From NCBI GenBank assembly GCA_026874595.1, contig CM049306.1:88766642-88830641 (forward strand): DNA of 64,000 nt, written 5' to 3'. The notes beneath the pieces were generated by a model. That model did not search any database. It had not been told where the DNA came from and saw only the letters and a list, made by a program, of their open reading frames with translations. The translations under genes were made by a program, and so were the position numbers. How positions within the stretch are numbered: position 1 is the first letter of the stretch; each line of letters begins with the position of its first letter. This DNA is from Sipunculus nudus (taxonomy: Eukaryota > Annelida > Sipuncula > Golfingiida > Sipunculidae). Shown here in pieces: positions 23,705-36,028 of the stretch.

Positions 23705-24438
23705 AGTGAGTTGGGCAGAAAACTGACGTTCGACATTTCTAGCTTTGTATTAACTATATCCCCTATGCAATAATCTTATGTATACTGAAACATTTAAATA
23801 ACGCAATCATGTTTAACTGAGTGAAAACGAAGATCCACACGCTAACTGTTATCAATCATAAGACAAATTTTATTCACATACGGATGGTACGCTGAATACT
23901 CAAGCTCATGCAATATGTAATGGTGTATTATGTAAATAATTGCCGATTCCTCGGCTTAAAATCCTCTTTTTGGGTGAACAGCTTTTGGTATTTTACTCCC
24001 TTTAATTTCAGTGACTCATTCGATTCACATTCACTTATTCATTTATCATTTGTTTGGTCATTTGTTCCACATGACTGCCGACAATTGGAGTTAACAAGTA
24101 ATGGGCTTCAGTCGATTCCCCGGATAATGAGACTAAAAGAGTCGAGGACAATACATTCGTTACCAGATATCAAAGAGCGAATGCTATTTGGTATAAAACT
24201 TTATTTAGAGCGCGTATGGTTTGGTCGTGACCCAGTGACTATAGTCAGTTCCAGTAGTGGGGTTCCATTGCCATTACGCGATCATTATTTTAAACTTAAG
24301 TATGATCAAATAGTACGACACTGGAGTGAATGAGGAACTAACGCGAGTTTAAAAAATCATGAGAAAGCTAACAAAAATTTCATAACTTTCTGGCGTTTCT
24401 TGGTCTTCAGATCTGTACTATTTTAGGTCAGCCTCACC

Positions 24439-24446
<8 letters not shown>
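23705..24446. other. No gene recognised; unsupported 141-codon open frame
   Basis: An open frame at 23908-24333 (+) is longer than most in the window. Its last 60 residues have a protein-like mix of charged and hydrophobic residues, but no domain is recognised and the frame starts in AT-rich DNA. Confidence 0.45.

Positions 24447-24506
<60 letters not shown>
24447..24506. repeat. (TA)n microsatellite at LINE 3' end
   Basis: About 30 TA dinucleotides. It directly abuts the 3' end of the decayed LINE that lies to the right on the minus strand, so it may have grown from the element's own tail. Confidence 0.9.
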
Positions 24507-24507
<1 letters not shown>

Positions 24508-26440
24508 CTTTATTCTTACCACAAAAAAGTACATTGATTGTATACAATGAGGAAACAACAATAGTGAAAAACAAAATATAGATATAGGACCATTCATTCT
24601 AAAGAGAACACCTCATCAGTAGACAACGCATTGATCAGCACGGACATTTCCTCGGTTGTTGAGTGTGACGTAATTATTCAATCTTTGCTATCAGTTATAT
24701 TTATTCATCTCACTCTCAAGATATCAAAGATTGTTTCAAAGTACACCGACAGATGTATACTTAGCTCTTTTACCTAAGAACCGTACAATATTATTTTCAA
24801 CAGTATTCATAGTGCATAAAAAAGGGATAAATCGTGCCATGATTATATTTGTCAGGGAAGAAGACCCTGCAAGATCATGTGCAATACTCCTGTGCGAATT
24901 ATATGGCAAATGGCAAATATGAGGCAAAGCCATGTTATAAGATGTACATAATTTTTCTATTGATTTATGCTGTAATATCAAGGACTGACAGCCATAGAAT
25001 AAACAACAAAAAGAATGAAATAATTTATTTACAACCCTCGTCGACAGACATCCAAAGTGAGACATTATAACATTAAAGCTTGAGATAAATTAGCCCCATG
25101 ATGATGATCTGATAAGTCAGATGAGTAGGTACTGCACAGATTCCTTCCATTCTATAGGAGGACCATTTAAGCAGACTTTTTTTCTGGTTTTACTGTTGTA
25201 CCTTTTTGAACAGAACAAATGTTGTTTTCTTTGGATTGTAAACCATATCAAATTCTAAAGCAAAACGTTCAGATTCTTTCAACATTTCCTTAAGGCCTAA
25301 CCTACTGGGGCTTAACAGTGTGAGATCGTCGATCCGCATAGCCTAATGCTTCTATGTATTGGCTGCCAATATAACAACCACTACCTTTATTTCTAAGCCG
25401 ATTTCGGAATTCATCCATATTTATAGTTAATAGAATGGGAGACGATATTCCTCATTGCCGCACACCATTACTGGCTCCATCCCATTTAGCTTGGATAACA
25501 GGAGTCCTGTACATATCCATTAGGACCCGAATGGTAGCAGGCTGAATATTTCGTTCCAATAACATTCTGAACAACTTAGGAATATTAACTTTGTCAAATG
25601 CACGTGATGCATCAACAAAACAAGATTACACTACTGAACCATTCCATATGTAATGTCAAACTGTTTCCATTAGGACCACTGAATACGTGTTAAGTGGCCA
25701 TCTTTAATTGTATACTGTAATGAGGAGGTAATGAGTTTATCTCCAGTCTTCTTGATGATTACAATGTCAAGCAACTTACTCAAAATAATTAGCTAAAGAG
25801 ATACCCCTATAATTATCACTACACGTGAGATCACCCTTTCGATCTTTAGGTAAGGGTACAATTACATATGTATTCATATCTTTGGTAACATGTCCATGTG
25901 AAATCATAAATTGAAAAAGAATTGATAGATATATATACAGACGATCAGGGCCCTGAATTATTTGGTCAGACTGTAAAATATTTCTGCCGTCAGATTTTCC
26001 CTCTTTAAATGATCAACCGCCCTTTTCACATCTGAAACATTTTTACAAAATGTATCATTCACATGTATCCTTTGCTTTGTCACATCTTCTATAGCAATAA
26101 GATCGTCAACACTTTCAGGAAGGCTATTATATAAATCCTCGTATTTTCCCACAAAATGATAGGCAAGCTCAGTACATGTATATTTATTGTCAACAACCTT
26201 AGTATGCACAACACCACCTGATCAAATTTCTTAATTTCCGCCCATAGGTCTCGATCACAACTATTATGAACCAATTGCTGCCATCATTTGTTTTCGTTAA
26301 ATGCCCTAATTTCGTTTACACTGCTTCACTGCCTTATGATAGTGGCTTCAAATTCTACTTCCTGTAGTGGCTACATGTCCATTGGACGATCATTTTGAAT
26401 CCCAGCCAATGCAAGAAAAGGGCTTGTACTTAGAATACTA
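24507..26440 (-). pseudogene. Decayed non-LTR retrotransposon (LINE) ORF2
   Basis: Minus-strand translation gives, in order, a pre-RT linker (DLWAEIKKF near 26240; KYEDLYNSLPE near 26130), RT block 1 with VIVPLPKDRKGD and NYRGISL (25800-25870), motif A FVDASRAFDKVN (25571-25624), motif B NGVRQ-GISSP (25441-25475) and a damaged catalytic block at 25315-25347. There the usual YADD is broken by a small insertion, so YAD and DDLTLLSP fall in different frames. A C-terminal block (CTSYNMAL, HNSHRSIAHDLAG-like, 24830-24960) follows. Many stops and frameshifts interrupt it. The two longest intact stretches are 25958-26209 and 24736-25065. No endonuclease domain is visible, so the copy is 5' truncated or eroded. 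Clade not resolved from the fragments. Confidence 0.85.
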
Positions 26441-26577
26441 GAATTTTAGAATAATTACGTCTCATTCCTGAATAGCAGCTTTTTTGGGTAGCACAGTTGG
26501 GGGAATATTGCAAAAATTCAATGGGCACACGTATGGAATAGACAAGAGTGAGTTTTGAAGTACTTTTTAATTATAAA

Positions 26578-26996
26578 CTAGAAATTGGCACTCAGAGAGC
26601 ACAGACCTCCGCCAAGCAGCTCATTACCCCAATATGGCATTATATGAAATGTGTGATAAACACAGCAGGACAGTCACTGAATGTTATATCATACTTACAC
26701 TGTGCACCATCTAGAGGCAAAAAAAAAAACAATGTAGCTTATTGCCCCATATGGCATTGTAAAAAATGCAGCATTTTTCATTAAAACAATGCCTGGATCC
26801 AAATGGTGATCTGTTAATGATTAATCAATTGTTCCTTGTTTTACTGTCGAGCTATCCTGAAACATGCATCAAAATCCCTTACTTCCGTACTGAGCAAGTT
26901 GCATACAATCAGACAAACAAGAAAATAAACAGACAACTAAACAGAAATACAAACCAACGCCAGTAAAACCATAACCTCCTTAGTGCAGGTAATAAT
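26578..26996 (+). mobile_element. Short TIR repeat, 'cctccgccaagg' family (copy 2)
   Basis: Starts 'ggcactcagagagcacagac' with CCTCCGCCAAG (26606 on) and ends 'cctccttagtgcaggtaata' (26976-26994), a decayed match to the reverse complement of the left arm. It shares 'aatggtgatc...attaatcaattgttcc' with copy 1 at 9945 and keeps a 'cagacaaacaag' short-repeat tail before the right arm. About 200 bp longer than copy 1. Confidence 0.6.
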
Positions 26997-28376
26997 GAAC
27001 AATATTCATATATTCTATATGTACGGCGAAATGTGTTGCTGGCATAAAGACTCTATTAAAGAGGGACTTGTTACACTTATGAAATGGAGACTCTTGACAA
27101 TCATTATCAAAATCACACGGCGCAGAATCGGACTCTGCGGGTTAGGGTTTGTGGGCTTTGAAATCTACGGCCCACAATGCACCGGGGCTTCTGCATACAC
27201 TGATTGCGTAGTTATAAATGTAATGAAAATGGTAATGTAGTCCGTTTTCGTAAGTTGGACAAGAATTTATTCGAGGCAAATTATATGAATATCCGTGATT
27301 TTGTGATAAGCACTTAACGAAATAAGTAATATTTGGGAGTATGCGCATTTGGAATGTAAATAGAAGGTGTTTCCTTGAATGTTACAAATTTTTAATTTAA
27401 AGTTTGACAGTTGAGACAAGTAGTCGCGACCGTCCCACAAAGCCTATACGTTAAGAGGTTCGTTTTGAGTAGACACGGCCTATAGCGGAAGGGTTTCCAA
27501 TATATCAATCTTATAGCGTTGACACAGGCAACACAGAAATAACGTGTTCTATGGAATCGTCCATACAGGTTTTCATGGACCAATTCCTTAATGAATGAGT
27601 CTCCAGGTATTTGAAATGCCGCTGTTTGTTCATCCTGTCTCAGTGTCTCCCAAAATATATTAAAATTTGTTGAGAGTGCAAGATATTCTTCCATAATGGT
27701 AACGTTAAAAAATAGATCATACTCTGAGTTATTCATATATGCATCATTTCAGGAAATCTTGTACATTTTGTATATTCTTGCAAGATTTCACGTATTTGCT
27801 TCACCTTTATAACTATCGTAATCAACAAAACAGTAGTATTATCTTTGCGTGGCCTATTTTAAGGTCTTTTTTTCAAGCCTGATGGGTTGGTTTATGGTTT
27901 TCATTTTGAATTTATTTACACGCATTATACCTTGTTCATGTTTAATTATGACTTAATTCAAGGTCTCATGATAGCTTTATATATGCAATTAGCAAGCGGA
28001 ATGTGTTTATATGCCTAATTATCAAGTCTAGTTTATTTACAATCACCATTTGGCTGTTTCCGTAAAAATGATGGTCCGGTTTTGGCAGCTATGCATAAAG
28101 ATTACTTTTTTATTTTTAATTGGCAAGTTCGTGACGAGCATGTATTGCAGTATGTAATATTATTATAAGATAACTAAAGATACATATGTTTTCATATTAT
28201 CTTAATGTAAGAATTAGTGCCAGCATTTGACACTAGGTGGCAGCTCAATTGGTACACAATGGGTTGTACCTGCATTGCTTGTTATTAAGACAATTCTATC
28301 TCACAGTTGGATACTTTGAATGACACTCACATCGAATAATCACCAGCGTGAAATGTTTGCTAATACACAAAAAACA

Positions 28377-28378
<2 letters not shown>
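26997..28378. other. No gene recognised
   Basis: A 114-codon minus-strand open frame (27392-27736) begins with ATG and has a protein-like composition, but no domain, signal or homologous copy is visible. The rest is AT-rich. Confidence 0.45.

Positions 28379-28424
<46 letters not shown>
28379..28424. repeat. (CT)n microsatellite
   Basis: 23 CT dinucleotides; open frames crossing it on both strands are artefacts. Confidence 0.95.
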
Positions 28425-28426
<2 letters not shown>

Positions 28427-29172
28427 GATCGGGAGACTTCTACGGGAGATTCTTAAAATAGTAAAAACGCTCGGTCTGCCCAAGGTGTCCGTTGGACGAG
28501 GTGTCCGCCCATAGGGTAGTACGCAGCCCAGGGTTTCACTCAATATATATTATATTATATTTTTTATCATATTTGCTTATGTTCTCTAGAAATTTGAGAT
28601 AATTGTGGTTATTAGTGATGGTTTGTTACTTAATTTTGTATTGTGGCTTGGGTTTCTAGGGATGTAAAATAAAAAAAAAAGATATTTGAAGTTGTTGTGT
28701 ACGAACTGATTTAACAAATCATGTCTCGAAAATGAAACTTAGGATATTGAAATTAAACGCGAATCATCTGGATATTACAAAAGCTGAAAGGAAACCGTAT
28801 ATGTTACGTCTTTGCATTTTGAGGAACAATTTGAAATTTGATTTCTCATGACGCAGATGAAAGTGACGAATTATCGTGATGTATAATTCAACTAAGACCT
28901 AAAACACAAAGTTCTGGTATACCACATGATGTCGAAAAGACAAAGCTGCATTGTATGCCAAAGGAAGAAAAACGACATTTTCGTGTATCAAACAAGTATC
29001 AATTAAATTAAACTTTTTTTTATCTAACTTCAGGGAATTTTGTCATAAGAATTAGTAACATGTTTCTACATAACAGTGTGAAAGATGCGAAAATTCTCAT
29101 TTGTGAGTTGTTACTTTTTGTATAATATATATTCATCTAAAAATATCGATTATTGATATATATCATATAATG
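28425..29172. other. No gene recognised
   Basis: AT-rich DNA with no feature I can name. Confidence 0.55.
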
Positions 29173-29173
29173 T

Positions 29174-29234
<61 letters not shown>
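29173..29234. repeat. (TA)n microsatellite with one TG interruption
   Basis: TA run interrupted by a single GTATA at about 29191. Confidence 0.9.
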
Positions 29235-29239
<5 letters not shown>

Positions 29240-30099
29240 CTAAATCATATTATATAAAGTCATTTTGTCTTAAAAAGAGGCCGTAATTTCAGTCTGAACA
29301 ATACCAGTCATTATCAATAATGTGTTACAGTTTTGCAAAATATCAATGAATTAGTGATTTTAAGGAATGCCTAAAATATCAAAATGACAAATAATGTGCG
29401 TGTATACCCCTATATGCCCCACATTGTGGAACCCAGTCACTACAAAAAAAGGAGACCACTCGCACAGTTTCTACAGATTAAAATCATATCTTAATTTTTA
29501 TTTCGAAATTACTTTTGACGGAACCAAGAGGGACCAGGGGGCGTTCACAATCCCCCAAGAATTTTTACGGCAAATGTATTACTTGTTTAGGCCTGCACAC
29601 CCTCGGCAGCTGCGCTTGTAGGCCTGAAAAGGGCCTGAAGTCTTCGTAACTCCCAGTGAATAACAATGTCTCACCTGGCACGTAATTCGTTTGAGACCAA
29701 TAAACCGAAATATGGCAAGACTGTTCACAATGACTGTGATTTATGACTGTCACTGGAGAACAGGAATATAACAATTCCAGCTGGTGACGTCATCGACCTT
29801 GGTGACGTCACTACTGTCTTGTAAACAGCTCTCGCAACCATGGGCATGGAAGGCCTTTTGTGTAGGAGCGTTTTTGGGGCTCATTATCATAATTAGGTTA
29901 AAAGGGCGGAGCATATGGGCTGTGGTGGATCGGTCAATTCTGCTCATTGCATTTCTCGTAAATCTGCTGACAGACAAAACAGGGGGTTATTATACCTGTC
30001 GGCACCTGGCGGAGGTATAATAATCAAAAGCGTGTGTCTAAATTCATAGAAACAGGTTACTTTTCTGTTGTTTTTCCATGAAGAAGTCATATAAATAGT
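29235..30099. other. No gene recognised
   Basis: The end of the stretch carries 'cctggcggaggtataataat' (about 30006-30024), which resembles the right arm of the TIR family at 9945 and 26578, so a truncated copy may end here. Confidence 0.45.
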
Positions 30100-31070
30100 T
30101 TTCTAATTCAACGCCAGAGAGCAACAGAATCGGTTGAGAACATGCCCTGGAAATCTTCCTGACAGCAACACCATACAGCTAAAATTTCGAAAAAGGGGGA
30201 TCGCTCCATGACTGTCACCCGAAGGAGAGACACTGAGATGGCTGTCAGCAACATAAATTAAAATACAGTAATAATAATTTTATTTAATGGAAATGACATT
30301 GCAAAGAAATTAAGTGAAGCATATAACAAATGTTTATCTGGCATCATATGATTTTTAATAAAGTGTTAGTATAGCTCCAAGGTAAGCTTGACTGATTTCA
30401 AATTTCAGTATATGTAAGCTTGATTCAAAATGAATATATGATATGAAAATTAAATCAAAATTTATATTTTTAAAGAAATGTGAAAATCTTACAGTTGTTA
30501 AGATTTTTGTTGTTATTTCATTTAGAGATAATAACGTCTAGATAACAAAAAAATTGCCCCATTTTCAGTACACTAGAATATAAATTTAAAGTATTATTAA
30601 ATTTCTAAAAGCAGTTTTAACGGTTAAAGTATTAAATGTATACATATCTTCCTTCGGTTTTAAGAAAGCGTAAGTTCGAGTCCGTGGCTTTTAAAAGTGG
30701 GCATTATTGACCTTGTTACCAGAGTGAAGATGGAGCCTGCATGAACTAATGAACATTCGTAAACATTTGAGAAAAAGGAAACGTGGTTATGCAGTCTTGA
30801 AGTAATACAAAAAAATCAGTGCAAAATGACTTTACTTTTTTATGGAAAGAGGTTAAGTTTTAAGCTTTTTTAGGAGAGCTTGTGAACATCTAACATGTAT
30901 GTGGTTAGCATAGCCAAAAGAGTCTTCATGAAAGAGAATATATTATGCCTCCACTAATGCATAAGATTTAACATGCTCTTTGTTTTAAAAAAGTATCATT
31001 GCCAAATTTCACAAATGTAACAATATAGTTGATATCGCTTCTTCTGTATGAGTTTTAGAAGACTTGGTAG
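30100..31070 (+). repeat. Diverged duplicated block, copy 1 (with 45775-46611)
   Basis: Collinear landmarks recur at 45775-46611: 'agcaacac(c/g)atacagct', 'tttatttaatg(g)aaa', 'catcatatg', 'aaatttcag.atat', and the end 'catt.c(a)aatttcac.aat'. Spacings between landmarks agree within about 10-20 percent. The match may continue past the LTR inserted in copy 2: 'tagaagacttggtagacttc' (31060) against 'tagaaaacctggtagaattc' (47430). Confidence 0.65.
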
Positions 31071-31329
31071 ACTTCTTACTAATACAATGATAGCTGGCAA
31101 TGTAAAACTGAACTGAAGGACGGTATTGTTAAGAATATTCCGACATTTATTAAAACTGGTTACTAGTGAAATAAACGCACTTGCGATGATGTCACTGATG
31201 TGTACCAAAGGCCATAAATTATAAACAATCACAACCAGCAGACTAAAACCACAACACCAATATACAACCATACCTGGGACCTTCTCGTACAAAGACAATC
31301 TTTTAGGCCACATTAACTATATTTGGGAC

Positions 31330-32110
31330 TTCCAAGAAAATTTGCATCATAATTAAAGTCATAAGTTTCTTGGTCAACTGTCACGATTTGTGCCCGTGAG
31401 ACTAATAGTGTGAAAAAATTATGTTCTTTCACATAGCTCACAGAATATAAGTCACAGTTACCTTAGAATGGATGTCCGAGGAGACCTCACTATGAGTATG
31501 ACCTCTCTATACATTAACGTTCCTAGCTAGGTTTAAAGTTATAACTACGTCTAAACAGTTACGGTTTGTGCTCTGTCTCACTTTCTGTGTGCTCAAAAGT
31601 AGATTTCCGCTTGTAGCTCGCTGAATAGTGACCTACTTGCATGATTCAAAGACGACTTTCCAGAACCAACAGTTGCGTTTTGTGCCTTGTCTGCATGTCT
31701 GCTCACTAAATTTGGTCTAATTTCAGGTTTCCAAGGAGATTCCCGAAGATTTACATGGATGAAACTTTAGGGTAATCTAGGGATAACGGATTCAATTTGT
31801 ACTCTTTCTGACCGTCTTGTGTGAAAAAAGCATGTATTTGGTCCGTACCTCGTAGAATACAGGTAATTTTGACATCATTTCAGGGTTCCTAAGAGATATA
31901 CCAAGGAGGCCTTACGGATACAATTTGTACCTATCTGAGATTCAGTGTGCTTAAATAATGTTTTTTTACCATGGCTCGCATCCCATAGGTCACCATGGCC
32001 TACTTCAGGTTGCCAAGGATATTTGCTTAGCACCTCCTTGGATTTACAGTCAGAAGTTTCGTAGTCTAACAGTTACAATTTTTGTCCTGTTAACGGAAGG
32101 ACGGCCCTAC
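31330..32110 (+). repeat. Degenerate tandem repeat (irregular 115-180-bp units)
   Basis: The anchor '(c/g)(a/g)(a/t)tttgt(g/a)c' recurs at 31382, 31561, 31675, 31794, 31922 and 32079. It is usually preceded by 'agtttc.tagtctaacagtta' and followed by 'tgtgtgctcaaa', 'ctcgcagaata', 'aggttccaaggagat' and 'ccttgg'. The last unit ends in 'ggaaggacggccc' and 'gaacgacgggtgttata', again like the tail of a tandem-core element. Confidence 0.7.
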
Positions 32111-32204
32111 TACGAACGACGGGTGTTATAGTTCACATGACTTGGGGGGACTTGCGTACGAACACTTCGAACTAAAAATCTGCATTCTTAGGAATACAAG
32201 CAGC

Positions 32205-32500
32205 CTCTACTGTGTAGGGTCCCTATTGTAGGACGGTCCCAAAAATCGTGTTAGCATTTACTTATTCGGCCTATATTGACAGGTTCATTCGTGTATAGGA
32301 TAAGGGACTCTACATTTTCTTAATAATCTTGGTGACGTTCCTGGACCTGGATCATGTGCTGGATCCACACCATAATCTTATCGATTCGCCACTGGTCTAT
32401 CCCTAAAATGCCCTGACAGTTTCACGAGATTCCGTTCATGATTGCGTGAGTTCTATCGTGAAGAAACGCACAGAGAAACAGGGATGAACATATACCCTCC
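32205..32500 (+). mobile_element. Interspersed repeat, family of 8395-8690
   Basis: Clear landmarks: 'gtagggtccctattgtagga', 'ggtcccaaaa', 'ttcattcgtgtatag', 'gacgttcctgga', 'ggatccacacc' then 'ataatcttatcgattc', 'aaatgccctgacagtttcac', 'gagattccgttcatgattgc'. This is the best preserved plus-strand copy. Confidence 0.65.
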
Positions 32501-32621
32501 TGTCTGAGGCAATAACCATAAGATCAGTAATAAATCATGCTACCGAGGATTTATATTGTCTGTACATAGTCTGAATATTCATAGAATACTCTTCAACTAA
32601 ATTTGTTAAGGGTGTTCTTGG

Positions 32622-32634
32622 CCTATCAGTAGTT
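32622..32634. repeat. Target-site duplication, left copy
   Basis: CCTATCAGTAGTT, identical to 35639-35651. It is followed by a T run, the poly-A tail of the minus-strand LINE. Confidence 0.9.
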
Positions 32635-35600
32635 TTTTTTCTCAAAACACCATTTATTGCAAAAACATATGGCAATATGTATCAGTAATCCTCAGCATCA
32701 GAGTACTCATACATATGATCATGATTTTACAAAGACTCCCATCAGGGTTACCACCTGATCAGGTTAAGCAGCGTGGTTTGTTAATAGACATTAAGTTTTT
32801 GGTGACATTACTATATTCTCCAGTTTTTAAATCTCCGGCAGGTAGAGATAGACAAAAAAACCTAATTCCTTCCTAACTTTTTATGGCTGCAATGAAATAC
32901 TTTAATTTCTCGATATAATTACTTTTTCTAACATACTTAGTTTCTTGTAAACATTCAAGTTCAAACACTATAAAATTCCTCATCAACCGTTCACAGTATT
33001 TTTCTCCTGTCATTTTACATCTTGTTTTGTATTTGTATAGAGCACATGCCAAGAAAGACATATTCATTTCTATAAAATCTGTGTAGTCATTCCCATATTG
33101 ATATCCAAACAAAATCAATCTCCATTCAAGTCTACATTCAATTTTTTTTTTTCAAATGTATTCAACAGAAATTTAGTAGCCCTACAACTATATAAGTAAT
33201 GTTCGATATCTTCCTCAAGCTTACAAAGGGAACAGAGAGGTGAAATGGTTCTATCATTTCTACTTAACATATACTGTTTGTTAGAATCAAATTATGTATT
33301 AATCGGTAATTAAATTCGGATATTCTACTTATTTGTTGATGCTTTATTTTTTTCTTATACAGGGCCTTAAATCAAACCCAATCATATTGTATTTCCTTTT
33401 CCAATATGTTACAGAAACAGGCTCTTGAAATTTTTGCTTAATTAATTTTGAATAAAATAGTTTACACTTAAGTTCTGATAAGCTATACATCTGACCATCT
33501 ATCTGGAAATACCAGTCTCTCTGGTTCTTTTTAACATGGCCACCAATAAGGTCATTTTTATAGATGGATTCATATCTTTTTATCCTACCTTTTATAACCA
33601 TATATTCACATAACCAGTTTCTCTTACATTTGAGACACTTATAAATTAATTCTTCAGACACAAAATTTCCTGTTTCTGAAATGAAATCTTTAACATATGT
33701 AAAACCACTATCAATCCAGTGTTGATAGTCTAAACATTTGCACCTATTCAGAAACATCTTGTTAAGCCATATTTGCTGATTAAGTAAATTTGATTTTTCA
33801 TGATCACAAATATTTACAAATGCGCAAACCACATCAGAGTAAAGTCTTGATATATTCTCCAACCCAGTGATCTGTTTAATGTTGAAGTTAACATGCAATA
33901 AGATATTAATATAATTACATATTTGTTTTATACAGTTCTTACCAATATTGAACAAGGATGAAGATGAATATATTAATCTAGGAATCCAGTTAGCTTTCAG
34001 TGACTGTACAAACGATTCTAAATCGATCATTCTTAAGCCACCATCTTCATATTTTCCGATAATAGTATTCCTCTTAATCCTGTCTCTAGCAGGCCATATA
34101 AAATTATACAATTTGCGAGTTATCTCTTTTAGTAACAAATTATCCGTTTTTAACATGGTTAGTGGCAGAATTAATTTTGGCAAAATAATAGATTTTATAA
34201 CAGTTATTTTTCCTATTATTGTAAGATTACGAGACCTCCATGTATATAGAAGTTTGTCAATTTCATTCAGCGTTTTCTCCCATTGAAATTTTGAACACTT
34301 TTTCAAGTCATTTCCAATGTAAATTCCCAAATACCTTATTGGCTCCGAATGAAAGTTTAAATGTCTTAAAGTTTCATCTATGGTTATATTTCCTAACGCC
34401 AATGCTTCAGTCTTTTTCATATTAAGTTTTAATCCCGATACTTGTGAAAATTCGTCAGTGATCTTAAGGGACCTATTGAGTGAGTTACAGTCTTTTAAAT
34501 TAAGTGTTGCATCGTCAGCATATTGAATTATAGGAACTATTTCAACACCACCTACATTTATTTTATTGATATCCCGATCATTCCTTATGGCTGAAGCCAG
34601 AAATTCAGTAGCAATTAGGAAAAGCATTGCTGAGACCGGACAGCCCTGCCTGATTCCTTTACGCATCTCAATCTCTCCGTTATTTTTTTTTCACAAAACA
34701 TGGTTCATTATATAAAATCTTTACCCACCTTATAAAATTGGGTCCAAAATTAAAATGTTTTAAAGCTTTTATCATAATTTAATATTAAGGCTGTCAAAAG
34801 CCTTGGAAAAATCCAGGCACATTATTAAACCTGATGTTTCATACTTTCTACAAGCTTCAATTATACATTCATCACATATCGACAATTGGCCCCAATATAC
34901 CTGCCTTTGATATAGGCAGTCTGCGTTTGACTTATTATACTTGACAGCACTTTCTGGAGTCTGTTGGCTAAGACAAATGCTATTATTTTATAGTCGGTAT
35001 CTATTAAACTTATAGGTCTATAATTTTTATTAACTTTTTATCCCCCTTTTTAAATATCAAAGTTAATACCGCTTTTTTCATGGAGTGTCCCATTTTCCTA
35101 TTTTCAAAAATTTCTGTGATCATTTTAATAAAGAAACATTTAAGTTTCCCCCAAAACTTACGGTAAAATTCTATAGGTAATCCGTCTAATCCTGGACTCT
35201 TTTTCACTTTTATTTCTTTTAAAACCCTTTCACATTCTTCAATCGAAATCTGCTCATCTTCAAACTAATCTGCTCATCTTGAGATAGGTGGCGCTTCACT
35301 GGGTTTGCCTTTAAGTAGTTATTACATAATTCATCAGAAATACAGTCATCCTTATATAAGTCCCCATAAAAGTTTGCAATTTCTTTAAAATATCATCATT
35401 AGTTTCATTAGTGTTTCCATTATTATTTGAAATTCTAATGTAATTTTATGATTGTGTCTCAGATTCTAATCTTAAAAAGTATTTTGAGCCTTTCTCTCCC
35501 TCATCATACCATTTAATCCTCGACCTTATTCGCGAACCAATAGCCTTTTCTTCATATATTTGATCGATCTTTCTATCAAGAATTTCCTTTTCTTCAGCAT

Positions 35601-35638
35601 TTTCTACTCCTCGTGTCTCTAAATACTTTCTCCTCTAA
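32635..35638 (-). mobile_element. 5'-truncated Tx1/L1-like LINE insertion
   Basis: A 3.0-kb insertion bounded by perfect 13-bp duplications (32622-32634 and 35639-35651) with a short poly-A tail at its minus-strand 3' end: the signature of target-primed reverse transcription. The 5' part begins inside the ORF2 linker (RSRIKWYDEGEKGSKYFLR, about 35490-35560) and continues to SPGLDGLPIEFYRKFW (35150-35200) and LTLIFKKGDKK (35040-35075). Then comes the RT core (next entry) and a CSLC..HYLYSC zinc-knuckle-like block (33180-33235). The C-terminal stretch ends near 32873. At least three frameshifts or stops (around 34680, 35010-35030, 35440) make it non-functional. It sits about 380 bp upstream of the receptor start codon. 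Confidence 0.93.
33344..34666 (-). pseudogene. LINE reverse transcriptase fragment (440 codons open)
   Basis: Longest intact part of the LINE ORF2. It opens within RT motif B (GIRQGCPVSAMLF, residues 4-16). Motif C (QYADDATL, YADD codons at 34511-34522) with both catalytic aspartates follows, then SGLKLNMKKTEAL and the conserved YLGIYIG of the thumb. The remaining ~300 residues are the Lys/Ile-rich C-terminal region typical of Tx1/L1-clade ORF2. The upstream fingers and motif A lie in other frames (34700-35207). The frame break next to an oligo-T run at 34681-34691 may be a replication slip. It encodes no complete enzyme. Confidence 0.9.
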
Positions 35639-35651
35639 CCTATCAGTAGTT
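35639..35651. repeat. Target-site duplication, right copy
   Basis: CCTATCAGTAGTT, exact match to 32622-32634; marks the 5' junction of the LINE. Confidence 0.9.
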
Positions 35652-36028
35652 ACCATCACGATTTATACACAATATTATACAGGTTTTAACCTTTCACTTT
35701 GGGTCCCACGTGTCCGTCCAAGCAGCATCCGGATATATGTTTAAATATACACGGAGAAAAACGATCAGACTGAAAGTGAGCCTTGATATGTGCCCAGTCA
35801 CGTAGTTTAACATTGCTATTTGTCACACTTTTTTTGCACGAGTGTAAAGATATATTACACTCAGAAGCATATTATGAACTGTAGCCGGTTTTACTGGTGA
35901 TTTAGTCATCGTATATCTGCAAGGATACTTGGTGAATCAAAATGATGGTCAGGAACAAGATATTTTGAAACAACTACGTATTAGTGATTGACATTTTGTT
36001 AGCTGGGATAATTAAAAAGTCATAGACC

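Noticed and set aside
23908-24333. 141-codon open frame (+)
   Set aside because: No domain, splice signal or homologous copy; kept only as a note in the intergenic entry.
27392-27736. 114-codon open frame (-)
   Set aside because: Protein-like composition but no recognisable motif or supporting context.
30630-30700. Possible tRNA-like sequence ('agttcgagtcc')
   Set aside because: B-box-like only; no convincing A box or arms at the right distance.
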